Source of the DNA: Schistocerca nitens | Lineage: Eukaryota; Arthropoda; Insecta; Orthoptera; Acrididae | Direction of reading: 5' to 3' | NCBI RefSeq assembly: GCF_023898315.1 | Contig: NC_064614.1 | Location: 74,784,501 to 74,848,500, forward strand | Length of the DNA stretch: 64,000 nt | Shown: piece after piece, positions 53,383-64,000 of the stretch | Layout: each line of letters begins with the position of its first letter | Position numbering within the stretch: position 1 is the first letter of the stretch | Translations under genes and position numbers: made by a program | Notes under the pieces: model-generated | Seen by the model: the letters and a program-made list of their open reading frames with translations, nothing else | Database searches by the model: none | Told to the model about the DNA's origin: nothing

Positions 53383-56300
53383 CGATACCGTGAACCATGG
53401 ACCTTGCCGTTGGTGGGGAGGCTTGCTTGCCTCGGCGATACAGATAGCGTACCGTAGGTGCAGCCACAACGAAGGGGTATCTGTTGAGAGGCCAGGCAAA
53501 CGTGTGGTTCCTGAAGAGGGGCAGCAGCCTTTTCAGTAACTGCAGGGGCAACAGTCTGGTTGATTGACTGATCTGGCCTTGTAACACTCACCAAAACGGT
53601 CTTGCTGTGCTGGTACTGCGAACGGCTGAACGCAAGGGTAAACTACAGCCGTCATTTTCCCGAGGGTATGCAGCTTTACTATATGGTTAAATGATGATGG
53701 CGTCCTCTTGGGTAAAATATTCCGGAGGTAAAATAGTCCCTCATTTGGATCTCCGGGACGGAAGTTACCAGGAGAAAGAAAACTGGCGTTCTACGGATCG
53801 GGGCGTGGAATGTCAGATCCCTTAATCTGGCAGGTAGGTTAGAAAATTTAAAAAGGGAAATGGATAGGTTAAAGTTAGATATAGTGCGAATTAGTGAAGT
53901 TCGGTGGCAGAAGGAACAAGACATCTGGTTAGGTGAACACAGGGTTATAAATACAAAATCAAATAGGGGTAATGCAGGAGTAGGTTTAATAATGAATAAA
54001 AAATAGGAGTGCGACTAAGCTACTACAAACAGCATACTGAACGCATTATTGTGGCCAATATCGACACGAAGCCCACACCTACTACAGTAGTACAAGTTTA
54101 TATGACAACTAGCTCTTCAGATGACGAAGAAATTGATGAAATGTATGATGAGATAGAAGAAATTATTCAGATAGTGAAAGGAGACGAAAATTTAATAGTC
54201 AAGGGTGACTGGAATTCGATAGTAGGAAAAGGTAGAGAAGGAAACATAGTAGGTGAATGTGGATTGGGGCCAAGAAATGAAAGAGGAAGCCGCCTGGTAG
54301 AATTTTGCACAGAGCATAACTTAATCATAGCTAACACATGGTTCAAGAATCATGAAAGAAGGTTGTATACATGGAAGAACCCTGGAGATACTGGAAGGTA
54401 TCAGATACATTATACAATTGTAAGACAGAGATTTAGGAACCAGGTTTTAAATTGTAAGACATTTCCAGGGGCAGATGTGCACTCTGACCACAATCTATTG
54501 GTTGTGTACTGTAGATTAAAACTTAAGAAACGGCAAAAAGGTGGGAATTTGGGGGGATGGGACCTGGATAAACTGGAAGAACCAGATGTTGTAGAGAGCT
54601 GCAGGGAGAGCATAAGTGAACAACTGACAGGAATGGGAGAAAGAAATACAGTAGAAGAAGAATCGGTATCTTTGAGGGATGAAGTAGTGAAGGCAGCAGA
54701 GGATCAAGTAGGTAAAAAGACGAGGGCTAGTAGAAATCCTTGGGTAACAGAAGAAATATTGAATTTAATTGATGAAAGGAGAAAATATAAAAACGCAGTA
54801 AATGAAGCAGATAAAAAGGAATACAAACGTCTCAAAAATGAGATTGACAGGAAGTGCAAAATGGCTAACCAGGGCTGGCTAAAGGACAAATGGAAGGATG
54901 TAGAGGCTTACCTCACTAGAGGTAAGATAGTTACTGCCTACAGGAAAATTAAAGAGACCTTTGGAGGAAAGAGAACCACTTGTATGAATATCAAGAGCTC
55001 CGATGGAAAACCAGTCCTAAGTAAAGAAGGGAAAGCAGAGAGGTGGAAGGAGTATATAGAGGGTCTATACAAGGATGATGTACTTGAAGACAATATTATG
55101 GAAATGGAAGTAGAAGAAGGTGAAATGGGAGATATGATACTGCGTGAAGTGTTTGACAGAGCACTGAAAGACCTAAGTCGAAACAAGGCCCCGAGATTAG
55201 ACAACCTTCCATTATAACTACTGACAGCCTTGGGAGAGCCAGTCCTGACGAAACTCTACCATCTGGTGAGCAAGTTGAATGAGACAGGCCAAATACACTG
55301 AGACTTCAAGTAGAATATAATAATTCCAAACCCAAAAAAAGCAGGTGTTGACAGATGTGAAAATTACTGAACTATCAGTTTAATAAGTCACAGCTGCAAA
55401 ATACTAACGCTTATTCTTTACAGACTTATGGAAAAACTGGTAGAAGCCGACCTAGGGGAAGATCAGTTTGGATTCCGTAAAAATATTGCAACACGTGAGA
55501 CAATATTGACCCTACGACTTATCTTAGAAGAAAGATTAAGGAAAGGCAAACCTACGTTTCTAGCATTTGTAGACGTAGAGAAAGATTTTGACAATTTTGA
55601 CTGGAATACTCTCTTTCAAATTCTGGAAGGTGGCAAATGTAAAATACAGGGAGTGAAAAGCTATTCACAATTTGTACATAAACCAGATGGCAGTTATAAG
55701 AGCCGAGGGGCATGAAAGGGAAGCAGTGGTTGGGAAGGGAATGAGACAGGGTTGTAGCCTCTCCCCGATGTTATTCAATGTGTATATTGAGCAAGCAGTA
55801 AAGGAAACAAAAGAAAAATTCGGAGTAGGTATGAAAATCCCTTTAGAAGAAATAAAAACTTTGAGGTTCGCCGATGACATTGTAATTCTGTCAGAGACAG
55901 CAAAGGACTTGCAAGAGCAGTTGAACGGAATGGACAGTGTCTTGAAAGGAGGGTATAAGATGAACATCAACAAAAGCAAAACGAGGATAATGGAATGTAA
56001 TAAAACTAAGTCTTGTGATGCTGAGTGAATTAAATTAGGAAATGAGACACTTAAAGTAGTAAAGGAGGTTTGCTATTTGGGGAGCAAAATAACTGATGAT
56101 GGTCGAAATAGAGAGGATACAAAATGTAGACTGGCAATGTCAAGGAAAGCGTTTCTGAAGAAGAGAAATTTGTTAACATCGAGTATAGATTTAAGTGTCA
56201 GGAAGTCGTTTCTGAAAGTTTTTGTATGGAGTGTAGCCATGTATGGGAGAGAAACATGTACGATAAATAGTTTGGACAAGAAGAGAATAGAAGCTTTCGA

Positions 56301-56641
56301 AATGTGGTGCTACAGAAGCATGCTGAATATTAGATGGGTACATCACATACCTAATGAAGATGGATTGAACAGAATGGGGAGAAGAGGAGTTTGTGGCATA
56401 ACTTGACTGGAAGAAGGGATTGGTTGGTAGGACATGTTCTGAGGCGTCCAGTGATCACCAATTTAGTATTGGAGGGCAGCGTGAAGGGTATAAATCGTAG
56501 AGGGAGACCAAGAGATGAATATACTAAGCAGATTCAGAAGGATGTAGCTTGCAGTAGGTACTGGGAGAAGAAGGTTGCACAGGATAGAGTAGGATGGAGA
56601 GCTGCATCAAACCAGCCCTGAAGACCACAACAACAACAACT
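53383..56641 (+). mobile_element. Near-full-length RTE-type LINE
   Basis: It begins with a GC-richer 5' region (ccatggaccttgccgttggt) and continues through endonuclease and RT coding sequence. It ends ccctgaagaccacaacaaca with a (CAA)n tail at about 56625-56641. Truncated copies are at 11146-12241 and 39493-39957. The exact 5' end is uncertain by about 100 bases. The coding frame is broken several times, so this copy is dead. Confidence 0.9.
53785..56618 (+). pseudogene. RTE-type endonuclease-reverse transcriptase polyprotein, broken
   Basis: The endonuclease start reads RIGAWNVRSLNLAGRLENLK and ISEVRWQKEQD, then meets TAG at 54004-54006 with a frame change. The 54009-55217 frame continues with LIVKGDWNSIVGKG (GDWN motif) and GADVHSDHNLLVVY (catalytic SDH). 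A basic linker, then KDLSRNKAPRLDNLPL at the RT start, follow. Further stops appear around 55215-55370. RT palm segments are EDQFGFRKNIATRETIL, TFLAFVDVEKDFDNFDW (motif A), MRQGCSLSPMLFNVYIEQAV and LRFADDIVILSETAKDL (catalytic, 55861-55911). The C-terminal RRGRPRDEYTKQIQKDVACS segment is near 56500-56560. At least five disabling changes are visible. Confidence 0.88.
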
Positions 56642-59352
56642 TGTGAAGTAATTAAAATGTGCCGACTGCGAACAAGTTTGGTGACAGAGACTGTTACAGT
56701 GGTTAAATAATTAATTAGTAGTGTAAGTCATTGGCCGGAGCCGTTAACACGTTTGAATGGCTGTTATGGGTCGCTGCTGTAATCAGCACGATACTTGCTA
56801 ATGTCTGAGTGATTGCGGAAATCTGAACTGATTCCTTTTCGACTGTATCTGTTCATTTGTTCTGAACATCTACTTATTTTTCCTTGTGTGTTACAGCTAC
56901 CGTAATAACTGTGTTTTAAATACTAGAGCTTGTACTGATGTACGACGAGCGTTATGTATGTCGTGGCCTGGTGGTCACTTTTTATCGCTACGAGTGATTA
57001 TTCCGTCACCTGATCCAGCAATATGGCCGCTAGTTGTGAGCTGCTTGCCTATGTCTGTTATTTCTGTAATTCTTGAGACAACGTGCAGACTTACTAATGA
57101 GTAAAATTTAAGTGTTTAAGTGGCACAGAATGTAATATGTGTAATAGATATTTGTGTATGGTTCTAACCGGTTCTTAACACCGTCAGTGTGTAAGGTTTT
57201 GAGGACAAAACAACAGCTGTGTACGCTGTAAATATTTTTCGTTTAATGTTGCAATCTTATCACAGAAATACACGCATTTACACAGTTTACAGTCTGACAA
57301 TGTTACGACAGTTGTCAAACGAATGCGTCTCGTCCTCAGAAAGTGACATAATCCTAAACACACCAATGGTAAATTTTAACTAGAAGTTTCTGTACGAAAT
57401 TATTCTGATGACTACGTCATGATGTTGACTAGTACTATGATAAATCATCAGATTGCGGTTCAAAGTTCGGTACTATTTAGGATGACAAACAAGTCTACGG
57501 AGGATGTTTAGTCTAGTGACAAGTTGAGCAAAAGATTACCCAAGGTTGCTCGAGCTTACAGTGGGTGCAAGCTGGTGAACCAACAAGTTTACTCCTCTTC
57601 TCACGGTATTTACCTTTGCAGCGATGAGCTGTCGTCTGCATGGCTCCTCTCATCCTCTGAAATTCCTATGAAAACTAATTATGCCTTTGCTGATTTTTAC
57701 AGCAAAAATTCTCCCTATGTTACTCGTTATAGGAGAAAACGTGTACTCATCCCTAGTCTTGGAATATGGCGGTGTACACGTGCATGGCTGGTACAGCGTG
57801 CGTATTAAAATACCCTCTCAGTCCTCACAAGAACAATTAACTAACTGGCTAGTTCATTTCCCCACAGTTGGTGCTCAACGATGCTTCAGCTAATATCGAA
57901 CTGAATGTCAGACGCAGTGAACACACTGTTCACACAAATTTCTGTTCTGCATCGTAAAGAGTTTTATGTGTCCTGTTCAGAGAAGGGTCCCGAAAATCTT
58001 GCTCTTGTCTTTGTCGTAGCCAAACTGTCTCCCCACCTGGGTCCTTTTGTTCTCCATTTCACTGTTTTTTTCGACCTATAGGAGCATTCCTGTTATTTTG
58101 TGGAAACTCTCTCTGCCAATCGCAAGGGTCCTACCATTTAACTGCGTCGAAATCTTGGCACTTTAATCCTTGCTAGTTCGTTTCTCCAATCGGACGTTTT
58201 GTGCCCGCTCCAGGCGCCTAAAAGTTACATGCATAAATCACATGTGTACCACTCGTTGTTCATGTGATCAGCTATGTCACTGATTTTGTTCGTATCCATT
58301 TGGAATTCCGAAATGCAGTTTTATTAAGCTTCTTTCTGTCCTACTTCTGATGGCTCATTACTTGCTCTCCAGTATGCTTCACCTGTCCGGTCACTGATTC
58401 CCGCTGTGGGACAATCCCTAAGTGGTTTTCGTGTTGCCCCCTGTTGTGTGACCTCTGCTTCTGCCTGTGCCTGCTTCCACACAAGACGTTTCCTCTCGCT
58501 TCTTGTTTCACCTTCCGCTGACATGCATTATATAGGAGCGGTGTGTTACTACCGTCGATTGAGTGTCATCCCTTTTGCATTACATATTTACATGCAAATC
58601 TGATCATTACTGGCGAAGTAAGTTAGGTGTCATACTCACCTTCCCGTTACGATGTATAAAACTCTTACGTAAGATGAGAAATTGACGTTCATTTATTCTG
58701 GCACCTTACAAGTGTGTTGCAATTTTACTTTTGTTACTAGCAAAATTTTGTCACTTTAAGAACTATTCGGACTGCAGCTACAGTAATTTTGTGGAGTTTC
58801 AAGTTAACTGAGCATTTCAACTTTGAAACTAGAGGCTCGGGTTAGTTTCTTGTGTAATGTTTGTGTGTTAAGTATATTGTGGACGTGTTCAATTGAAGGT
58901 GTAATTAAGATCCTATTTATTGTTTGAGAAATTTTATCTTTAATAAATCTGCTTTAAGGTATTATGTGCTTATTAGCTAACCCAGCTCCTCCTCACTCCA
59001 TCACCAGCTCCTGGCTATCGCGACATTATCCTTATTAATCGTGACTGCGGTTTTCGCCTTGATCAGATTGGAACCTGACGATTTGTATAACATTTTCAGA
59101 AATACGAATCTTTAAACTTAACGATACGTCTTGTGTCTGTCGTGAAAGTTTAATTCGCAACTTGCCTATCTCCCACCAGCGAGCCGCGCTTAGCGCTTCC
59201 CACGCGCTAACGCATCGAGAGGAGTCGTTGAAGGCAGTGGGTGACTGACTACACGTTCGAAAAGTAAATTCCTGATGAACAACTATCTACGGCACTTAGT
59301 TATCGTATGGATCCTATGACAAATGAGGCAATGACTGGAAGTAGTTACGTGG
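56642..59352. other. Unassigned 2.7-kb region
   Basis: No gene or known TE is recognised. Open frames at 57524-57893 (plus) and 58324-58524 (minus) have no family motifs. Composition is mixed, with C/T-rich stretches between 57980 and 58520. Confidence 0.35.
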
Positions 59353-59354
59353 TA

Positions 59355-59655
59355 TACAGGGTGGTCCATTAATAGTGACCGGGCCAAATATCTCACGAAA
59401 TAACCGTCAAACGAGAAAACTACAAAGAACGAAACTTCTCTCGCTTGAAGGGGGAAACAAGGTGACGCCATGGTTGGTCCGCTAGATGGCGCTGACAGGT
59501 CAAACGGATATCAACTGCGTTTCTTTTTTTAAATAGGAACCCCCAATTTTTAATACATATTCGTGTACTACCTAAATAAATATGAATGTTTTAGTTAGAC
59601 CACTTTTTTCACTTTGTGAGAGGTGGCGCCGTAATAGTCACAAACGTATAAGTAC
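59355..59655 (+). repeat. Left long terminal inverted repeat of the DD41D element
   Basis: About 300 bp that reappears as the reverse complement at 60955-61250. Matching landmarks are caaatatctcac, tcaaacggatatcaact, ataggaaccccca (ataggaaccgcca on the other arm), atgaatgttttagtt and ccacttttttc. Identity is high but not perfect. Most Tc1/mariner families have far shorter repeats. Confidence 0.85.
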
Positions 59656-59721
59656 GTGGCATCACGTAACATGACGCCAGTGCGGACGGTATTTGCTTCG
59701 TGATACATTACCTGTGTTAAA

Positions 59722-60783
59722 ATGGACCGTTTACCAGTTGCGCAAAACGTCGATATCGTGTTGATGTATGGCTGTTGTGATCAAAATGCTCAACGGGCTT
59801 GTGCTATGCATGCTACTCGGTATCCTGAACGACATCATCCAAGTGTCCGGACCGCTCGCCAGATAGTTACGTTATTTAAGGAATCAGGAAGTGTTCAGCC
59901 ACATGTGAAACATGAACCACGACCTGTAACAATTGATGATGCCCAAGAAGGTGTTTTAGCTGCTGCCGCAGCTAATCCGCACATCAGTAGCAGACAAATT
60001 GCGCGAGAACCGGGAATCTCAAAAACGTCGGTGTTGAGAATGCTACATCAACATCGATTGCACCCGTACCATATTTCTATGCACCAGGAATTGCATGGCG
60101 ACGACTTTGAACGTCGTGTACAGTTCTGCCACTGGGCACAAGAGAAATGACGGGACGATGACAGATTTTTTGCACGCATTCTATGTAGCGACGCATGGCC
60201 ATTCACCAACAGCGGTAACGTAAACCGGCATAATATGCAGTATTGGGCAACGGAACATCGACGATGGCTGCGACAAGTGGAACATCAGCGACTTTGGCGG
60301 GTTAATGTATGGTGCGGCATTATGGGAGGAATGATAATTGGCCCCCATTTTATCGATGGCAATCTAAATGGTGCAATGTATACTGATTTCGTACGTAATG
60401 TTCTACTGATGTTACTACAAGATGTTTCACCGGAAGACAGAATGGCTAAGTACTTCCAACGTGATGACTGTCCGGCACATAGCTCGCGTGCGGTTGAAGC
60501 GGTATTGAGTAGCAAATTTCATGACAGGTGGAATGGTCGTCGAAGCACCATACCATGGCCCGCACGTTCACCGTACCTGACGTCCCTGGATTTCTTTCTG
60601 TGGGGCAAGTTGAAGGATATTTACCATCGTGAACCGCTGATAACGCCTGACAACTTGCGTCAGCGCATTGTCAATGCGATCATTACGGAAGGCGACCTAC
60701 TCGCTGTTGAGAGGAATGTCGTTACACGTGTTGCCAAATGCATTGAGTTTGACGGGCATTATTTTGAGCATTTATTGCATTAA
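59722..60783 (+). pseudogene. DD41D transposase, one premature stop
   Basis: The ATG at 59722 starts MDRLPVAQNVDIVLMYGCCD; the frame runs to TAA at 60781-60783, 353 residues. The N-terminal HTH region includes HHPSVRTARQIVTLFKESGS and ANPHISSRQIAREPGISKTS. A single TGA at 60148-60150 interrupts it after FCHWAQEK, where the sibling has a Leu codon (TTA). The catalytic region keeps LCSDAWPFTNSGN (first Asp, next residue Ala instead of Glu), YFQRDDCPAHSSRAVEAVLS (second Asp) and LTSLDFFLWGKLKD (third Asp). The last two acids are 41 residues apart by count. RVNVWCGIMGGMIIGPHFID lies between. A TA-specific cut-and-paste role is known for the superfamily; this copy needs one codon to be open. Confidence 0.9.
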
Positions 60784-60954
60784 TGTGGTATTTACAGGTA
60801 ATCACGCTGTAACAGCATGCGTTCTCAGAAATGATAAGTTCACAAAGGTACATGTGTCACATTGGAACAACCGGAATAAAATGTTCAAAGGTGCTTATGT
60901 TCTATATTTTAATTTATAAAACCTACCTGTTACCAACTGTTTGTCTAAAATTGT

Positions 60955-61250
60955 AAGCCATATGTTTGTGACGATTACAGCGCCATCTGTCACAAAGCGA
61001 AAAAAGTGGTCCAACTAAAACATTCATATTTCTTTACGTACTACACGAATATGTAATAAAAATGGCGGTTCCTATTTAAAAAAACACAGTTGATATCCGT
61101 TTGACGTATGGCAGCGCCATTTAGCGGGCCAACCATAGCGCTATCTTGTGTCCCCCTTCCAGCTAGATAAGTTTCGTTCTTTGTTGTTTTTCGTTTGACG
61201 CTTATTTTGTGATATATTTGTCCCGGTCACGATCAATGAACCACCCTGTA
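60955..61250 (-). repeat. Right long terminal inverted repeat of the DD41D element
   Basis: Reverse complement partner of 59355-59655. The inner part begins just after the transposase 3' region, and the outer end is ccaccctgta. The same arm in the sibling element lies at about 13385-13879, split by a SINE. Confidence 0.85.
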
Positions 61251-61253
61251 TAG

Positions 61254-61320
61254 TGGGATCTGAAGATGACGCATGTGTAGCGTCGAAACAAGTCGTCTGA
61301 ATAATAAATACTTTGAAAAT
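61254..61320 (+). other. Penelope-like tail motif adjoining the DD41D element
   Basis: The sequence ctgaagatgacgcatgtgta, followed by gcgtcgaaacaa, forms a perfect 5-bp stem (gacgc with gcgtc) between ctgaaga and gaaac. It is followed by gtcgtctgaataataaatac. It matches the arrangement at 49143-49200. The transposon ends at its left edge, so the motif belongs to older host or retroelement sequence. Confidence 0.4.
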
Positions 61321-62091
61321 ATGACTGTGGTGTTCCACTTCCATTACTTATATTATCAGTTTCTGTCCCACGTTCACAATCCTTGCTAAATCTAAGAGTT
61401 GTTTTGCACCTGATGTTTAATTGCTAAAGTGGTCGCCATTGTCATTACCGACTATAACCGAGGGCTATGTGTTGTAAGTTGCTATGCCATTGCCCTGTTG
61501 TATATCCTACGGCATAAGTTAGATTAAATTCTATTTACTACATGGACGGTACTTTTGTGTGTTTATTTTTCGAGCTCTGCTGAAGGATCGTTACGGGATA
61601 TGAAAGAGTGTATTGTTTTACTGAAACTGTGTTACCATTCTGTTATCCAGAAGTATTCTTCTGATTAATAAATTAACTTTAAAAATGAGTACCACGACTG
61701 CACAACCCCGAGACTGAATCTTACTTCACCTACACCCTACGCCACAAGAAAAATTAATTTTACTGTCTCGACTTACGGATTGTTAATTTCGAGAGCCTAA
61801 AAACTGATAGAGTTCGTGCTTGCAATTTCACCACTCCTCATGCGCCTGCACACCTCAGTAATTTTCGACAGATTGCGCTGAACTCAAAGGAGGGCAATCA
61901 TGCGCCGTAGTCTATGCACATTCTTTACTTCACCAATTTTTGGTATAAAGTTTGCGTCGTGCATCTGTAGGCTCTAGCCAGCAGAAGAGAACCGAAATGA
62001 CTAAGATACTAAATTCCGAAGAAATCTTATGGAATAATTTTAAACATTGCCTCGAATGCTACTGTTGGGTACTGAGATATGGTATTCTATT
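61321..62091. other. Unassigned AT-rich sequence
   Basis: No gene or repeat family is recognised. Confidence 0.4.
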
Positions 62092-62101
62092 CCAAGTATT
62101 T

Positions 62102-62286
62102 GGCCGAGCGGTTCTGGCGCTACAGTCTGGAACCGCGCGACCGCTACGGTCGCAGGTTCGAATCCTGCCTCGGGCATGGATGTGTGTGTTGTCCTTAGGT
62201 TAGTTAGGTTTAAGTAGTTCTATGTTCTAGGGGACTTATGACCTCAGCAGTTGAGTCCCATAGTGCTCAGAGCCATTTGAACCATA
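62102..62286 (+). repeat. tRNA-headed SINE, head type A, slightly 5'-truncated
   Basis: It starts ggccgagcggttctggcgct, with B-box ggttcgaatcc, body ggggacttatgacctcagca, and end gagccatttgaaccata. The direct repeat ccaagtatttg lies at about 62092-62102 and 62287-62297. Confidence 0.9.
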
Positions 62287-62570
62287 CCAAGTATTTGCTC
62301 GTAATCATAATAATCATGGATGCATTAGTGTGGTAGATGAGGTTATAAAGAGGAAAACAGTAGATAGTACGAGACTACGTGAAGCATGTTAATTGATGAG
62401 ATGATGTATTACTGATTTCTAGCAATTCACTTATCGTCTGTACGTGGACCCTAAGATACCCGCATGAGTTAAATATAAATATTAGTTAATTTTAATTGAA
62501 ATGGCATTTAGCACAAGCTCAGCACTACCCCAGAGTGAGCACACGTGTGTTTGCAGCCTGAAGAATTTCT

Positions 62571-62616
62571 TCTTTTCCTTCTTCTTCTTCTTCTTCTTCT
62601 TCTTCTTCTTCTTCCT
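62571..62616. repeat. (TTC)n microsatellite at a LINE 3' end
   Basis: About twelve TTC units with one interruption. It lies directly at the 3' side of a minus-strand LINE, so it is probably the (GAA)n tail of that element. Confidence 0.85.
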
Positions 62617-63790
62617 TAGTACACAACCATGAGGCTGGTTGACTACGGTATACCATTCCACTATTCTGTTTTGCCTTCTTCTTCACTTTCACATCCGTAC
62701 CACACCCTACAGCTCACATAATTTGCGGAATGTTTAATATCCTTGGTCGTCCCGGAAACTCCTTCTCTCAATAACTCCTTATTCAGTTTTTTCTAATAAT
62801 GGCACTGTTTCTTAAAGTGTGCCCTACGAGCTTGTCGCATCTTATTTGTATGTGGCCCCCACAGAACTCTGGTTTCCTGTACTCTTCTCAGCACCTCTCC
62901 AGCTGATCTTACCATCAAACTGTAGCATCAAATACTCTCTGCTTCTTGGTGTCGTCTCTCCTATGTTCCTGTTGTCCATGTCACATCCATAACAAGTCAC
63001 ATTTCAAACAAAATCATTCATTATCCGTTTATTTCCAGTCACATGTTCTTGGTTGTAGGTTCTTTCTCATATTAATTGCGATTTTTGCCTTCTGTATTCT
63101 GCTCACAGTTTCTTTCCGGCTGCTACCATTTCTTGTGATACTTCTTGCCAGATAGGTGAATGAATTACTCTGTCTCTCGAAATGTTCAAATGTGTGTGAA
63201 TCCCAAAGGGACCAAACCGATAAGGTCATCGATCCTTAGACTTAAACACTACTTAAACTAACTTACGCTAATAACAACACACACACCCATGCCCTAGGGA
63301 GGACTCGAACCTCCGGCGAGAGGGGCCGCGCAATCCGTGACATGGCGCCTTAAACCACGCGGGCACTCCGCGTGGCCTCCGTCTCTTCCAATTGCTCTCT
63401 CTCCATTCGTCTTTTTACAGGTTTTTATATTCTTCTTCAGTAATGTATCCATCTCTTTAGTCTTTCTCTTGTTTTCTTCTCATGCCGTACTGATCAGAGA
63501 AAATCATTTCCTTCTCTAGGTCTTTTTCCTCTCCGTGACTACAGCAATATTATCTGCGTAACGCAGCATGTCCATCTTCTACCCCTTAATGTTAATCCAC
63601 TTCCTTAGTTGTTTCACAAACTTTGCCTATATCTTCCATGATGTTAGGATTGACTATCAGAGCAGGTGAGATCACATCCTTTCCTTACACCTGTTATAAA
63701 GTTTGCTTGTTGTTCCTGATGGAAATTCCTAATCACAGACACTTTGTAGTTATTAATACTGAGTTTCACTTACAACGCTTTGTATCTTAG
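62617..63790 (-). pseudogene. LINE reverse transcriptase relic, third LINE type
   Basis: On the minus strand, near 63550-63490, a frame reads MLRYADNIAVVTERKKDLEK, a degraded FADD catalytic box (Asp changed to Asn in the second position). Upstream sequence near 63660-63690 is similar to the GVRQGCxLSP region. Downstream (62900-62620) a frame contains RRVQETRVLWGPHTNKMRQ and KKQCHYYKK-like sequence before the repeat tail. Frames are strongly broken, and a type C SINE (63178-63377) sits inside. It resembles RTE-type LINEs in layout but differs from the copy at 53383. Its 5' limit is not visible. Confidence 0.65.
63178..63377 (-). repeat. tRNA-headed SINE, type C, nested in a LINE
   Basis: Reverse orientation: gggaccaaaccgataaggtc is the complement of the type C body end, and actcgaacctccgg the B-box complement. 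The head ends gcactccgcgtggcc. A 9-bp duplication (tctgtctct at 63169-63177 and tccgtctct at 63378-63386, one mismatch) flanks it. Confidence 0.85.
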
Positions 63791-64000
63791 AGCCGCTTTC
63801 TTCAGAAGAACTGTGTCAACATTAAACACAACTGACCACCATATACAAAATGTGTAGCCACACCGAATGAAATCAAAATATGAACTTTTAACTACAGAAC
63901 AAGCGATAAGACGACTACAAACTTAGAAACGTCCAGGCTTAAGTTTGTCACTAACATACACATAAGGTGACGTAACCAGACTTTCGCAGTGAAACCAGGA
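63791..64000. other. Window end, unassigned
   Basis: AT-rich sequence with no recognisable feature; it may continue the LINE upstream region. Confidence 0.3.

Larger units (their letters stand above)
59355..61250 (+). mobile_element. DD41D-type transposon with inverted repeats of about 300 bp
   Basis: The ends are tacagggtggtccattaata and the complement of the right end, tacagggtggttcattgatc, with TA flanks at 59353-59354 and 61251-61252. Inverted similarity continues for roughly 300 bp on each side, to about 59650 and from about 60960. It includes tcaaacggatatcaactgcg on the left against tcaaacggatatcaactgtg on the complement of the right. A transposase with a single stop lies between. The sibling at 10719-13879 carries two later insertions. 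Confidence 0.93.

Noticed and set aside
56886..58603. Host exons in the unassigned region after the RTE element
   Set aside because: Short frames only, no motif continuity between them, and no convincing splice-site arrangement.
62571..62616. CRISPR-like or regulatory array
   Set aside because: It is a simple (TTC)n microsatellite at a LINE end. No spaced direct repeats typical of CRISPR occur anywhere in this insect-type sequence.

Overview
This window looks like gene-poor, repeat-dense DNA from a large insect genome, most likely an orthopteran of the locust or grasshopper type. That placement is an inference. It rests on the abundant tRNA-headed SINEs with a shared body and oligo-T tail, the mix of Tc1, mariner, RTE and CR1-like families, and my recollection of similar SINEs in Schistocerca-type genomes. 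I found no convincing host protein-coding gene, rRNA or functional tRNA. Almost every coding signal belongs to a transposable element (TE), most of them broken.

Layout: 1-1190 is unassigned sequence ending in a GC-rich block. A decayed mariner with a SINE inside it occupies 1191-2600. 2601-7340 is featureless AT-rich DNA. 7640-8500 is a Tc1 relic. 10719-14313 is a nested stack: a long-TIR DD41D transposon containing an RTE LINE fragment and a SINE, abutting a LINE tail that is split by a MITE. 16258-17290 is more of a similar LINE. 18180-21066 holds a decayed mariner and a Tc1 element with terminal repeats of about 100 bp. 23284-24377 and 30573-31986 are two members of one Tc1 family, the first with an internal deletion. 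25405-27430 is a Tc1 relic split by a LINE. 28957-30141 and 38235-40074 are siblings of another Tc1 family, the second interrupted twice. 36303-37646 is a mariner with an intact transposase.

43540-48314 is a nearly complete CR1-type LINE. Its ORF1 is intact and encodes a PHD-type zinc finger, a coiled coil and an SGNH-esterase-like domain. Its ORF2 has two in-frame stops and one frameshift. 50446-51792 is a degraded Tc1 that runs into a palindromic repeat carrying tRNA-like modules. 53383-56641 is a near-full-length RTE LINE. 59355-61250 is a second DD41D transposon with inverted repeats of roughly 300 bp. 62600-63790 is a third LINE type with a nested SINE.

Together these sequences are a record of layered TE insertion. 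Autonomous families (RTE, CR1-like and others) presumably supplied the retrotransposition machinery for the SINEs, but which LINE drives which SINE cannot be shown from this window. Several premature stops are TGA where a sibling copy has CGA, or where CGA is the simplest parent codon. This fits decay by CpG deamination. The features I find most worth following are the long-TIR DD41D family, the exchange of tRNA heads between SINEs with the same body, the intact mariner, and the CR1 ORF1 with its one-base-altered ORF1/ORF2 junction.
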